Assembly: GCF_004359985.1 (NCBI RefSeq)
Contig: NZ_SMRO01000002.1
Span: forward strand, 1,127,135 to 1,191,134
DNA from: Paraburkholderia flava
GTDB taxonomy: Bacteria > Pseudomonadota > Gammaproteobacteria > Burkholderiales > Burkholderiaceae
Length of the DNA: 64,000 nt
Direction: 5' to 3'
Numbering within the stretch: position 1 is the stretch's first letter; each line of letters opens with the position of its first letter. Made by a program: the position numbers and the translations under genes. The notes beneath the pieces were generated by a model. The model saw only the letters and a program-made list of their open reading frames with translations, was not told the DNA's origin and ran no database searches. Positions 53,836 to 62,837 of the stretch are shown piece by piece.

Positions 53836-55203
53836 ATGAAAAAATCGTGGATCGCGCTGTCCGCCGCTGCCTGTCTGCTGGGCTCAGTTTCTGCGCATGC
53901 GCAGACCTCGCGCACCAGCTGGGTGGTGACGCAAATCTATAACACCAACCATCCGTTCGCGGCCACGGACAGCACCGATCTCGCGACGAAAATGTCGACG
54001 ATGGCCGGCGACGCATTCTCGTTCTATCGCGGCACCGATCACATCTTCTATCAGGACATGAAGACGCTGCCCGCGTCGAGCTACACGACCACGCAGACCG
54101 GTTACACGTGGATCGGCGGCGACGCGCATATCAGCAATTTCGGCGCGTGGCAGGACAGCGGCGGCAACAACGTGTTTTCCGTCGACGACTTCGACGAAGG
54201 CTATCTCGGCCAGTACGTGTGGGACCTGCGCCGACTCGCGACCAGCATGGTCCTCGCGGGCCGCGCGAACGGCATCGCGGACAGCGACATCACGACCGCG
54301 ATCAAGACGATGGTCGGCGCGTACATCAGCGAGATGAGCGACTTCAAGGGCAGCAACGACGAACTTAGCTTCCAGCTGAAGAACGGCAACACGTCGGGTG
54401 CGGTGCAATCGACGATCGGCGATTCGAAGGACGATAGCCGCTCCGATCTACTAAGCAAATACACACAGGTGACGAACGGCGTGCGCGCGTTCCAGAATAT
54501 CGCCGGCACGCTGGTCGCGGTGAACAGCACGACGTACAGCAGCATCTCGGCGGCGATGAGCAGCTACATCAGCACGATCGCTTCGTCGAAGCAGTACGCG
54601 ACGAGCTACTACAAGGTGAAGGACATTCACCAGAAGCTCGGTTCGGGCGTGGGCAGTCTCGGCAAGCTGCGCTACTACGTGCTGATCGAAGGACAGTCGA
54701 CGTCCACGTCCGACGACGTGATTCTCGAAGTGAAGCAGGAAACCGCGAGCGCCGCTGCGGTGGCGAGCAGCAACGGGCAGACGTTGTCGTCCGCCGACGG
54801 CAGCAACGATGGTGCGCGCGTCGCGTTGACCAACAAGGCGCAGACGCTGAACGCCGACGTGCTCGTCGGCTACGCGACGATCAACGGCATGACGTTCTAC
54901 TTCCACGAGAAGTCGCCCTTCGAGGAAGATTTCGACTATACGAAGCTGACCAGCGCGGGCAAGCTCAATACCGCCGCGACCTATCTCGGGCAGGCGCTCG
55001 CATCGGCTCACGCGATCTCGGATCAGGACTATAACAGCGCGATCGTCAGCTACAGCATCGACAAGCAGATCACCGATGCGGTCACGAGCACCAGCGGACT
55101 GGCATCGGAGATTTCGAGCTTCGCGTTCAGCTATGCAGCGCAGGTGAATCTGGACTGGCAGTCGTTTGTCGGTGCTTATAACGCTGGGACGCCGTTGTAT
55201 TGA
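53836..55203 (+). CDS. Secreted DUF2252 family protein (kinase-like fold)
   Basis: 455 residues starting with a Sec signal peptide (1-22, ending SAHAQ). The family motifs GDAHISNFG (95-103) and DDFDEG (117-122) are those of DUF2252, a group with a protein-kinase/aminoglycoside-phosphotransferase-like fold where they form the catalytic and metal loops. Most of the protein is Ser/Thr-rich. GAGGAAG precedes the ATG. An exported kinase-like protein is unusual because ATP is scarce outside the cytoplasm. Substrate unknown. Confidence 0.78.
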   Translation: MKKSWIALSAAACLLGSVSAHAQTSRTSWVVTQIYNTNHPFAATDSTDLATKMSTMAGDAFSFYRGTDHIFYQDMKTLPASSYTTTQTGYTWIGGDAHISNFGAWQDSGGNNVFSVDDFDEGYLGQYVWDLRRLATSMVLAGRANGIADSDITTAIKTMVGAYISEMSDFKGSNDELSFQLKNGNTSGAVQSTIGDSKDDSRSDLLSKYTQVTNGVRAFQNIAGTLVAVNSTTYSSISAAMSSYISTIASSKQYATSYYKVKDIHQKLGSGVGSLGKLRYYVLIEGQSTSTSDDVILEVKQETASAAAVASSNGQTLSSADGSNDGARVALTNKAQTLNADVLVGYATINGMTFYFHEKSPFEEDFDYTKLTSAGKLNTAATYLGQALASAHAISDQDYNSAIVSYSIDKQITDAVTSTSGLASEISSFAFSYAAQVNLDWQSFVGAYNAGTPLY

Positions 55204-55243
55204 ACGGGGTGTGGGGGCGAGGGTTTTCTTCGCCCTTAACCCT

Positions 55244-55501
55244 TTAGCGTTGGTCTAACGCCACGCGCACCAGTGCCACGAACTTCGCTCTTTCAGCCGC
55301 CGTGTTGACGGGGTACCGCTCAAAGACATCCCCGGCACGCAGATCGGCGTAAAGCCCCGTCGGGTCTTCGTGAAAATGCAGGAACGCTTTACCGCGTCGA
55401 TAAAATACGCCGCGCGATTTTTCGCTCAGGCCCGGCAGTTCGCGCAGGAGGCCTAGCGTATTGTCGAGTTGATCGAGTGAGGCTGAACCGGCGTGCTTCA
55501 T
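55244..55501 (-). CDS. Conserved small hypothetical protein, 85 residues
   Basis: A soluble protein, Leu/Gly-rich at the start (LDQLDNTLGLLRELPGLSEKS). The middle is GVFYRRGKAFLHFHEDPTGLYADLR, and the end is helical. Its composition and the HEDP-like motif fit a small bacterial protein of unknown function widely seen in proteobacteria. It lies between the DUF2252 gene and an APC permease gene, opposite to the former. Confidence 0.7.
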   Translation of the reverse strand: MKHAGSASLDQLDNTLGLLRELPGLSEKSRGVFYRRGKAFLHFHEDPTGLYADLRAGDVFERYPVNTAAERAKFVALVRVALDQR

Positions 55502-55596
55502 CGTTCTCTCCTGGAGTCTGCGCGCGGTGGCACAGAAGCATCACGAGCGGCGCCGCCTCCCAGGCCGGCACCGCCCGTCACGATATCACCCGCAAA

Positions 55597-56931
55597 TCAA
55601 ATCGCCACCTCCGGCGGTGCCTGCCGGAACAGCCGCGTAATCCAGCACAGATACAGCAGCCCCAGCACGAACCAGATCGCGCCCAGGACGAGCGCCGTCT
55701 TCTCTAGACTCACAAGCAACCAGATATCGGCGACTGCGCCGATCAGCGGAAACACCAGCCCGCCGATGAAGCCGATCCGCTTGTCGCCATGTTCGCCAGA
55801 CAGATAGATACGCACCACGCACAGATTCACCGCCGTGAACGCGAGAAACGCACCGAAGTTGATGAACGACGTCGACGTCGCGACGTCGAGCTTCAACGCA
55901 ATCAATCCGACGATGCCCGCGATCGCGATGTTGATCGCCGGCGTCTTGAAGCGCGGATGGATGAAACCGAACACACGCTTCGGCAGGATTTCGTCGCGGC
56001 CCATCGCGTAGAGCAGTCGTCCGACGCTCGCCTGCGCGGAGATCCCCGACGCGAACTGCGCGAGGATCAGCCCCGCGAGAAACACGCTGACGAAGATGTC
56101 GCCGCCGATCATCTTCGCGACTTCGAACGCGGCCGAATCGGTGTCCTTGAACTCGACGCCCGGATGCGCGAGCTGCATCGTGTACGACGCAATCACGAAG
56201 ATCGCGCCACCGATCAGCGCGATCAACAGGATCGCGCGCGGCATGTTCTTCTTCGGATCGATGGTTTCCTCGGTGAGCGTCGACACCGCGTCGAAGCCGA
56301 GGTACGAGTACGCGGCGATCGCGGCGCCCGCCATCGTCGACGACAGCGGCACGTGCGGCCGGAAGAACGGTTCGGCTGCGGCGATGCCGCCGGGGCCGGC
56401 TGCAGCGGCTGCATAGTGCCAGCACAGGCCGACGAACAGCGCGACGATCGCGAGCTGCACGACCATCAGCACGATGTTGAAGCGCGCGGCGAGTTCGATA
56501 CCGACGATGTTCAGCGCGCTCGTCAGCACGATGAACGCGACGATCCAGATCCACACGGGCACGTGCGGAAACGCGGCGTTCAGATACGCGGCCCCGATCA
56601 GCCAGATCACCATCGGCAGGAAGAAGTAGTCGAGCAGCGTCGCCCAGCCGATCATGAAACCGAGGTGCGCATTGAACGTCTTGCGCGTGTACGTGTACGC
56701 GGAGCCGGCCACCGGATAAAGCCGCGCGAGCTTGCCGTAGCTCAATGCGGTGAACGCGATTGCGATCAGCGCGAGCAGGTAGGCGAGGGCGGCGGTATCG
56801 TCGCTGGCTTTCGCGAGCACGCCGTACGTGCCGTACACGATCAGCGGAGCCATGTACGCGAGGCCGAACAGCAGCACAGACGGCAGGCCCAGCGTGCGTT
56901 TCAGATGCGGTTGATCTTCCCTGTCTTGCAT
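55597..56931 (-). CDS. APC superfamily amino-acid/polyamine permease
   Basis: A 444-residue permease with 12 hydrophobic segments. Family features include the N-terminal LPSVLLFGLAYMAPLIVYGTYG, GSAYTYTRKTFNAHLGFMIGW and SYLGFDAVSTLTEETIDPKKNMPRAI. It moves amino acids, amines or polyamines across the inner membrane. It lies in the same direction as a nitrilase-family hydrolase gene 173 bases upstream, which may act on the imported compound. Confidence 0.87.
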   Translation of the reverse strand: MQDREDQPHLKRTLGLPSVLLFGLAYMAPLIVYGTYGVLAKASDDTAALAYLLALIAIAFTALSYGKLARLYPVAGSAYTYTRKTFNAHLGFMIGWATLLDYFFLPMVIWLIGAAYLNAAFPHVPVWIWIVAFIVLTSALNIVGIELAARFNIVLMVVQLAIVALFVGLCWHYAAAAAGPGGIAAAEPFFRPHVPLSSTMAGAAIAAYSYLGFDAVSTLTEETIDPKKNMPRAILLIALIGGAIFVIASYTMQLAHPGVEFKDTDSAAFEVAKMIGGDIFVSVFLAGLILAQFASGISAQASVGRLLYAMGRDEILPKRVFGFIHPRFKTPAINIAIAGIVGLIALKLDVATSTSFINFGAFLAFTAVNLCVVRIYLSGEHGDKRIGFIGGLVFPLIGAVADIWLLVSLEKTALVLGAIWFVLGLLYLCWITRLFRQAPPEVAI

Positions 56932-57104
56932 GATGTCTCCTGAGCCTGCGGGCAGGCGTGAAACGCTCTCTTGCGGAGCGCGGCCCCGAATGGGCGCGAT
57001 ACGACGACGGCTTGAACGGGCCGCGCCAGGAGGCGCGACCGACGGAACAGCAGTGAAGCGCTACTGAAGGTGCAGCGTTGAATCACGAAACGTGAGTGTG
57101 CGGA

Positions 57105-57947
57105 TTAATCCCGACGACGGCGCGGTTCGATCACGAGCGAGCGCGAACCGTCGTCGTGTTCGACGCGGGTGAGTGCGAGCGGCACCCGTGCGTCATGCAG
57201 ATAGCGATAGTGTTCGCGGCTCGCTTCGAGCAGCGAGCGATCGACGTTCACGCGCAGCACCGTTTCGTCGGCACCCGCGACCGCAGCGATTTCTCCCGAC
57301 GGCTCGACGAGCGCGGATTCGCCGGGGAAGGTCAGGTTGTCGTCGCCGGGGCCGCAGCGGTTCACCATCACGGCGAACATCTGGTTTTCCATCGCGCGCG
57401 CGGCGATCGCGCGGCGATGCACGGGGCCGAACGGATCCATGTTGCCGTTGGTGACGACGAGCAGGTCCGCATCGAGCGATGCGAGCGCGCGGGCGCCTTC
57501 GGGAAACTCGATGTCGTAGCAGATCTGTAGACCGACCGTGAAGCCGTTCCACAGGCACGTGTCGTAGCGCTCACCGGGCGTGAACACGCCGACATCCGAC
57601 GCCCACAGATGCACCTTGCGGTACTTCAGTGCGATCGCACCGCTGCTATCGATCAGCACCGTCGTGTTGTAGAAGCGGTCGCCGTCGCGTTCCGCAAAAC
57701 CGACCGCAGCCGCGACGCCGGCTTGCCGCGCGGCATCGCGCACAGCAGTGAGCGTGGGGCCGTCGAGCGTCTGTGCGACGTCGGCGACGTTGTCGCGGGT
57801 CGGAAAGCCCGATAGCGTCGCTTCGGGAAACACGACGAGCTGCGTGCCGCCGGCCGCATCCGCGCGATCGATTATTTCAACGACCTTACGCGTATTGCGT
57901 TCGAGGCCGCCGTCGACGAGCGCGAGTTGCGCGAGTTCTACCTGCAT
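57105..57947 (-). CDS. Carbon-nitrogen hydrolase (nitrilase superfamily amidase)
   Basis: A 280-residue nitrilase-fold enzyme with the Glu-Lys-Cys triad: Glu42 (FPEATLSG), Lys111 (YRKVHLW) and Cys143 (QICYDIEFPEG). Such enzymes hydrolyse amides, N-carbamoyl amines or nitriles. Upstream of an APC permease gene in the same direction and divergent from a LuxR gene, so a transport-and-hydrolysis pair for an amide or amine is likely. Substrate not evident. Confidence 0.87.
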   Translation of the reverse strand: MQVELAQLALVDGGLERNTRKVVEIIDRADAAGGTQLVVFPEATLSGFPTRDNVADVAQTLDGPTLTAVRDAARQAGVAAAVGFAERDGDRFYNTTVLIDSSGAIALKYRKVHLWASDVGVFTPGERYDTCLWNGFTVGLQICYDIEFPEGARALASLDADLLVVTNGNMDPFGPVHRRAIAARAMENQMFAVMVNRCGPGDDNLTFPGESALVEPSGEIAAVAGADETVLRVNVDRSLLEASREHYRYLHDARVPLALTRVEHDDGSRSLVIEPRRRRD

Positions 57948-58047
57948 CGTCTGTCTCCTTGCGGTTGCCGTGCGCCGGCGCGGATTGGCCCGGGCGCACG
58001 CGATGTCCTTCGGCGCATTATCGGCGTGTTATTTTTGTTCGCAAATC

Positions 58048-58059
58048 ACCCACGTGGGT
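58048..58059. promoter_or_regulatory. Palindrome in the nitrilase/LuxR intergenic region
   Basis: ACCCACGTGGGT, a perfect 12-base palindrome just ahead of the LuxR-family start and between the divergent genes. A plausible operator for the neighbouring regulator. Confidence 0.55.
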
Positions 58060-58077
58060 TACCTCAACGGAGAACGG

Positions 58078-58893
58078 ATGGAGCTTGAATGGCGCGATCT
58101 CGCGTTTCATCGAGAGATTGGCTCGGCCATCGACGCGCTCGACAGCCCGCATTTCTGGGCGCGTCTGACGAGAGTACTCGAGCGGCACATCGGCTTCGAC
58201 AGCTGGGTGGCGCTGCGTTTCGCGCGTCACGCGCCGCCGTTCGTCTGCGCGGAGCAGGCGATGCCGGACGGGCAGATCGACCTGATGTTTCAGGACTATC
58301 TCGCGGCGCTTTATCAACTCGATCCGTTCTATCTCGCCGCGTTCGAAACGCACGCATCGGGCTTCTATACGCTCGCGGACGTCGCGCCCGACAACTTCCG
58401 CATGACCGAGTACTACCTGCGCTATTTCCGCAAGAACATCGTCGGCGATGAGGTGCATTTCAATGTCGTGATCGATGCGGATCACACGATGGGTTTTTCG
58501 CTCGGTTGCACGCGGCGTTATCACGAACGGGAGATTGCACTGCTGACGCTGTTCGCGCCGTGGGTGCTCGCGTTGATGCAGCAGCGGCTGCGACACGAAG
58601 AATTCTGTGCGGTGCCGGAGCGCGCGGCTTCGGCCGGTGCCGAACTGGTGGATTTTCCTGCGCGCGTCGGTGCATTGTCCGGCAAGCAGGGGCGCGGCAC
58701 GCTGACCGCGCGCGAGATCGAAGTGGCAATGCTGTCGCTGAGCGGCTTCTCGTCGCGAGCGATTGCGGAGAAGCTCACGATCTCGTTCGAGACCGTGCGC
58801 GCGCACAAGAAGCATATCTACGCGAAGCTCGGCATCGGTTCGCAGTCGGAACTGTTCGCGTTGTTTTACGAGCCGGCGGGTAAGGCCGATTGA
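58078..58893 (+). CDS. LuxR family transcriptional regulator
   Basis: A 271-residue protein. The C-terminal LuxR helix-turn-helix is at ~205-265 (LTAREIEVAMLSLSGFSSRAIAEKLTISFETVRAHKKHIYAKLG). The N-terminal ~190 residues (WRDLAFHREIGSAIDAL onward) do not look like a standard autoinducer-binding domain or receiver domain. Divergent from the nitrilase-APC unit, so it may regulate it. The ATG at 58078 gives a sensible start; the open frame to 57748 is antisense to the nitrilase gene. Confidence 0.85.
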   Translation: MELEWRDLAFHREIGSAIDALDSPHFWARLTRVLERHIGFDSWVALRFARHAPPFVCAEQAMPDGQIDLMFQDYLAALYQLDPFYLAAFETHASGFYTLADVAPDNFRMTEYYLRYFRKNIVGDEVHFNVVIDADHTMGFSLGCTRRYHEREIALLTLFAPWVLALMQQRLRHEEFCAVPERAASAGAELVDFPARVGALSGKQGRGTLTAREIEVAMLSLSGFSSRAIAEKLTISFETVRAHKKHIYAKLGIGSQSELFALFYEPAGKAD

Positions 58894-59221
58894 GCGGCGC
58901 GTGATGCGCGTGGACGCGCGCTTCGGTTTTGTTCAATTCATGGAGTGCGTCTGGCCGGATCGATTCGCGTCGATCCCGGCCGCGTTTTCATTTGCGAGTT
59001 CATTGCCGTATGAAGATATTCGAAATGAAATAAATAAAACAGATGTATCTGGAGTTATTCGACTCGTGTTATTTGTTGATAACTGTTAATCAAGGTGGTA
59101 TGTCACGTAGGTTCACAAACAAAAATAAGATCCCTGCTAGTTTTAGAAAATAAATCGTAATCCGACGATGCCTGTCTGAAAGGCGTTCGCGTTATTTATT
59201 TTCTAATAAAGGGAGGGGACT
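58894..59221. other. AT-rich leader region of the adhesin gene
   Basis: About 330 bases, of which 59000-59220 is far more AT-rich than the surroundings, with TTTATTT, AAATAAATAAAA and TGTTATTTG stretches. It contains no gene. Such AT-rich DNA suggests H-NS-type silencing or horizontal origin, and it contains likely promoter boxes for the adhesin. Confidence 0.5.
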
Positions 59222-60988
59222 GTGAACCGCTTGTATCGGTCAATGTGGAATCCGGCACTGGGCGCCTGGGTTGCTGCTTCGGAGCTTGTTCGTGGGCGAG
59301 GGAAATCTTCGTCGGGGCGCTTGAGATCGGGATCGCCTTCGCGACGCTACTCGCTTGCTATCGTTCGCGTGGTTTTGCTGTTTTCCGGGAGTGGCTTGAG
59401 CGTGAATCTCGCGCTGGCGCAGACTGCGCCTCCGGCGAGTAACAGTGGGTATTTCGCTGCATTTCATGGTACCGCTGGCGTGATTATTGATGCCAATGGT
59501 ACGCATACAGAAAACCCATCTGATGGGAATTTTTCTTTTTCAATTGGAAATACTGGGGATGGAAATGGGTATTTAGAGAGCGCGAATAATGTAAGCAATG
59601 CAGTGCAGATCGTTGGCCTTAATAATGGCACATTGGCCATTAAATCTTCCAAGGTCGAAATCAACGCGACTGTCGATATGAAGGGGCATCTGATCACCGG
59701 TCTTATGCCGGCCACGGTAAGTCCGGATAGCACGGACGCAGTGAACGGTGCGCAGCTGTCGTCGCTGTCCACTTCTGTTTCGACGGGTATCGGTTCGTTA
59801 TCGACGGGCTTGAGTACAGCCAACGGCGATATCGGTTCACTGTCGACTAGACTGGGTACAGCGAACAGCAACATCGGTTCGCTATCTACCGGCCTGAGCA
59901 CGGCCAACGGCAACATCGGTTCACTGTCGACCGGTCTAAGTACTGCCGCCAGCAACGTCAGTTCCTTATCGACCGTCGTCGCCGATTCGGTGCAGTACGA
60001 CAGCCCCGATCACACGAAAGTCACGCTGGGCGGCGCCAACTCACAAAAGCCTGTAGCGCTTGCGAATGTCGCCGACGGCGTCCAGCCGACCGACGCCGTG
60101 AACGTGTCGCAACTGACGTCGCTGTCCACGTCGACCTTGGCGGGTATCGGTTCGCTGTCCACAGCGCTGGGTACGACAAACAGCAACGTATTGTCGTTGT
60201 CGACGTCGGTCGCGAACGGCATGAGTTCGCTGTCCACCGGACTGAGCACGACCGGCAGCAACGTATCTTCGTTGTCGACGTCGATCGCGAACGGCATGAG
60301 TTCGCTGTCCACCGGCCTCAGCACGACCGACGGCAACGTGGCGTCGCTGGCCACCTCTGTGTCGACGGGCATCGGCTCGTTGTCTACCGGCGTCGCAAAC
60401 GTCGGCGCGCAGCTTTCGTCGCTATCGACGGGTATCTACGAACGTGTCGAGCAGATCAGAACCGCCAACGGCGTGGCTGCCGACATGAAGGGCACCGGCG
60501 CCGACAAGCCCACCGTCACCGCCGGTGCCAATTCGGCGGCGATCGGAGCGAATTCGAACGATGGCGGCCGCCGCAATGTCGTCTCGATAGGCAATGCCGC
60601 GCAGCAACGGCAACTCGTCAACGTAGCGGAAGGCACGCAAGCCACCGATGCGGTCAATCTCGATCAATTGAACCGGGTCACGTCGGACGGAATGCGGCAA
60701 GCGAACAGCTACACGGACAGGCGCATCGCCGGTGTGCAACAGAGCATCGATCAAACCGCGCGCAACGCATACTCGGGTATCGCGGCGGTGACTGCGCTCA
60801 GCATGATTGGCGATGTCGACAAGGACAAGACGATTGCGCTCGGTGTAGGTGTCGGCACGTATCGTGGTTACCAGGCGGTTGCGGTTAGCGCGACCGCGCG
60901 CCTGACCGATAACCTGCAAGTCCGGGCCGGCGCGGGGGTGACCAGCGGTAGCAGCGCGGCGGGCGTGGGGGCGACGATGCAATGGTGA
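59222..60988 (+). CDS. Trimeric autotransporter adhesin (YadA-like, ESPR signal)
   Basis: A 588-residue type Vc autotransporter. It begins with an extended signal peptide region (ESPR; MNRLYRSMWNPALGAWVAASE) and a signal sequence to about 66. The passenger has tandem SLSTGLS-type repeats (about 15-residue period, residues ~180-400) and SNSN-rich head segments. The C-terminal ~80 residues form the trimeric YadA anchor (GIAAVTALSMIG, ending VGATMQW). The GTG start follows GGGAGG. Compact for the family. It is the likely surface adhesin of this region. Confidence 0.88.
   Translation: MNRLYRSMWNPALGAWVAASELVRGRGKSSSGRLRSGSPSRRYSLAIVRVVLLFSGSGLSVNLALAQTAPPASNSGYFAAFHGTAGVIIDANGTHTENPSDGNFSFSIGNTGDGNGYLESANNVSNAVQIVGLNNGTLAIKSSKVEINATVDMKGHLITGLMPATVSPDSTDAVNGAQLSSLSTSVSTGIGSLSTGLSTANGDIGSLSTRLGTANSNIGSLSTGLSTANGNIGSLSTGLSTAASNVSSLSTVVADSVQYDSPDHTKVTLGGANSQKPVALANVADGVQPTDAVNVSQLTSLSTSTLAGIGSLSTALGTTNSNVLSLSTSVANGMSSLSTGLSTTGSNVSSLSTSIANGMSSLSTGLSTTDGNVASLATSVSTGIGSLSTGVANVGAQLSSLSTGIYERVEQIRTANGVAADMKGTGADKPTVTAGANSAAIGANSNDGGRRNVVSIGNAAQQRQLVNVAEGTQATDAVNLDQLNRVTSDGMRQANSYTDRRIAGVQQSIDQTARNAYSGIAAVTALSMIGDVDKDKTIALGVGVGTYRGYQAVAVSATARLTDNLQVRAGAGVTSGSSAAGVGATMQW
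59760..60410 (+). repeat. Tandem coding repeats of the adhesin stalk
   Basis: At least eight related blocks of about 45 bases encode SLSTGLSTANGNIG-like units, with near-identical copies at the DNA level around 59800-59960 and 60200-60330. Such arrays can vary in copy number by slippage. Confidence 0.75.
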
Positions 60989-61110
60989 GCATGGCGATCG
61001 CGCAGGTGAAGTCGCGAGACGAGGCTCCGTCAATTCGCGATGCGACCCGACCGCAACCGCAGCAAAGCGACGCCGCAGCGTAGCGTGCGCGATCCTTCAG
61101 CGCACGCACG

Positions 61111-61671
61111 CTACGCACCAGGCCACCACACCCAACCACGCATCGAACGCCGCAGCTCCACCCTCGACAGCGGCCCGATTTCGATCCGCATGCCTGCAGC
61201 GAGAGGGATCTTCAGCGTATGCAGCACAGCCGCGCGAATCACCACCGCATGCGTGACCGCGACGACGAAAGGGACGTCGTCGAGTGCATCGAGCCATCGC
61301 GCGACGCGTGTCGCTACCGCAGCGAACGATTCGCCGCCGGGCACGACGGCGTCGGGGTCGGTGCTCCATGCGGACAGCGCGGATGGATCGGCGTTTGCGA
61401 CATCGGCGACACGTTGGCCGCGCCAGTGGCCGTAGTCCATATCGGCGAGCGGGGACGCAGGCTGTGCAGCGAGGCCGAGCGCGTCGGCTGTTTCGCGTGC
61501 GCAGAGAGCGGGGCTGACGAATACGGTCGCATCGCGCGGCACATCGAACCGCTCGCGATACGCGTGCGCGTCAGCGATGCCGCGCGCGTCGAGCGGATCG
61601 TCCGATGGAAAGCGGCCCGCGCGCATCGCCGCGGTGGCCGCGTGGCTCACGAGCCAGAGCCGTGTGTGCAT
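61111..61671 (-). CDS. Histidine phosphatase family protein (CobC-like)
   Basis: A 186-residue phosphoglycerate-mutase-fold phosphatase. The usual RHG motif is replaced by SHAATAA (LVSHAATAAMRAGRF), with Arg-His elements later (VTHAVVIRA) and the CARETADAL motif. CobC dephosphorylates alpha-ribazole-phosphate in B12 assembly, which fits the divergent B12-riboswitch-controlled genes. The missing Arg before the catalytic His is notable. The ATG at 61671 is chosen; the frame to 61698 adds little. Confidence 0.8.
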   Translation of the reverse strand: MHTRLWLVSHAATAAMRAGRFPSDDPLDARGIADAHAYRERFDVPRDATVFVSPALCARETADALGLAAQPASPLADMDYGHWRGQRVADVANADPSALSAWSTDPDAVVPGGESFAAVATRVARWLDALDDVPFVVAVTHAVVIRAAVLHTLKIPLAAGMRIEIGPLSRVELRRSMRGWVWWPGA

Positions 61672-61714
61672 CACATCGTCCCTTGTAAAGCGCTTCACCG
61701 TAGGGCGGCACAGC

Positions 61715-61835
61715 GAGGTTTAACGCGTAGAATACCGTCACCAAAGCAAGGAAGCCGGTGCAAGCCCGGCGCGGTCGCGCCACTGTAATCGGTTCATCGA
61801 CGAACCGGAAGCCAGACCCTAGCTTTGCGTCCTCT
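61715..61835 (+). promoter_or_regulatory. Cobalamin (AdoCbl/B12) riboswitch
   Basis: The hallmark strings appear in order: AAGCCGGTGCAAGCCCGGCGCGGTCGCGCCACTGTAA (61751-61789, the B12 box and flanking stem) and GAAGCCAGACCC (61808-61819), preceded by a helix with CGTAGAATACCGTCACC. It lies directly upstream of cbtB and should repress cbtBA when cobalamin is abundant. Confidence 0.92.
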
Positions 61836-61880
61836 CTTTCCAACGACTATCGGGGCGCGCAACCCCAGGAGAAGTCCGTC

Positions 61881-62090
61881 ATGACCGATGCTGTTTTCCA
61901 ACCGGCTGCCCAGCCGGCACCCATCCCGCTGCGTGAGCTGTTGCCGTGGTTCGTCTTCGGCGGTCTGCTGCTGTTGCTGGCGATCTACTTCGTCGGCGCG
62001 GAAGAAGGCGCGACATCGCTGATTCCCGGCATGTATGTGCACGAGTTCGTGCACGACGGCCGCCATCTGCTCGGCTTTCCCTGCCACTGA
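61881..62090 (+). CDS. cbtB: Cobalt transporter subunit CbtB
   Basis: A 69-residue protein with one membrane segment (LLPWFVFGGLLLLLAIYFVG) and a His-rich tail (YVHEFVHDGRHLLGFPCH) for cobalt binding. It forms with CbtA a putative cobalt importer. The ATG at 61881 follows an AGGAG site and the riboswitch; cbtA starts 13 bases later. Confidence 0.9.
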   Translation: MTDAVFQPAAQPAPIPLRELLPWFVFGGLLLLLAIYFVGAEEGATSLIPGMYVHEFVHDGRHLLGFPCH

Positions 62091-62102
62091 CGGAGCATTG
62101 CG

Positions 62103-62837
62103 ATGACAGGTCGATTGTTGATGCGCGGGATGCTCGTAGGCATCGCCGCAGGATTGCTCACGTTCGGTTTCGCGAGGATCGCGGGTGAACCGCAGGTAGA
62201 TCGCGCGATTTCGTTCGAAGAAAAAGCCGATGCGGCGAAAGGCGAAGCGCCCGAGCCGGAACTCGTCAGCCGCCATACGCAGGCAGGGCTCGGTCTGCTG
62301 ACCGGTTGCGTCGTGTACGGCGCAGCGGCGGGCGGATTGTTCTCGCTGGTGTTCGCGTATGCGTACGGCCGCGTCGGCAAGCTCGGCGCACGCGCGTTGT
62401 CCGCATGCCTGGCGCTCGCGGCGTTCGTGTCGATCGTCGTGGTGCCGGGGCTCAAATACCCGGCCAATCCGCCATCGGTCGGCGACCCGGAGACGATCGG
62501 CTATCGGACGGGCCTGTACTTCCTGATGATCGCGATCTCGCTCGCGGCGACGGTGTTCTCGCTGAAGCTGCGGCGTCGCGCGGCGGCGCGCTACGGCGCA
62601 TGGAACGGCGCGATTCTCGCGGCCGGCGTGTTCATCGTCATCATCGCGGCGGTGCAGGCCGGACTGCCGTCGATCAACGAAGTCCCCGCTGCCTTCCCGG
62701 CCGTGCTGCTGTGGAAATTTCGCATGGCCGCGCTCGGCATGCAGGCGATTCTGTGGACGACGATCGGGCTTGGATTCGGCGCACTCGTCGAAGCGGGACG
62801 TCGTGGGGCGAGTGGGGTGCTGGCTGTGGGGCGGTGA
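62103..62837 (+). CDS. cbtA: Cobalt transporter subunit CbtA
   Basis: A 244-residue membrane protein with about five or six hydrophobic segments, starting GRLLMRGMLVGIAAGLLTFGFARIAGEP and containing HTQAGLGLLTGCVVYGAAAGGLFSLVFAYAYG. A member of the CbtA family, thought to be a cobalt transporter for cobalamin biosynthesis, here under B12 riboswitch control with cbtB. Confidence 0.9.
   Translation: MTGRLLMRGMLVGIAAGLLTFGFARIAGEPQVDRAISFEEKADAAKGEAPEPELVSRHTQAGLGLLTGCVVYGAAAGGLFSLVFAYAYGRVGKLGARALSACLALAAFVSIVVVPGLKYPANPPSVGDPETIGYRTGLYFLMIAISLAATVFSLKLRRRAAARYGAWNGAILAAGVFIVIIAAVQAGLPSINEVPAAFPAVLLWKFRMAALGMQAILWTTIGLGFGALVEAGRRGASGVLAVGR

Noticed and set aside
55789..56943. 384-codon frame antisense to the APC permease
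   Set aside because: Asp/Arg/His-rich shadow of a membrane-protein gene.
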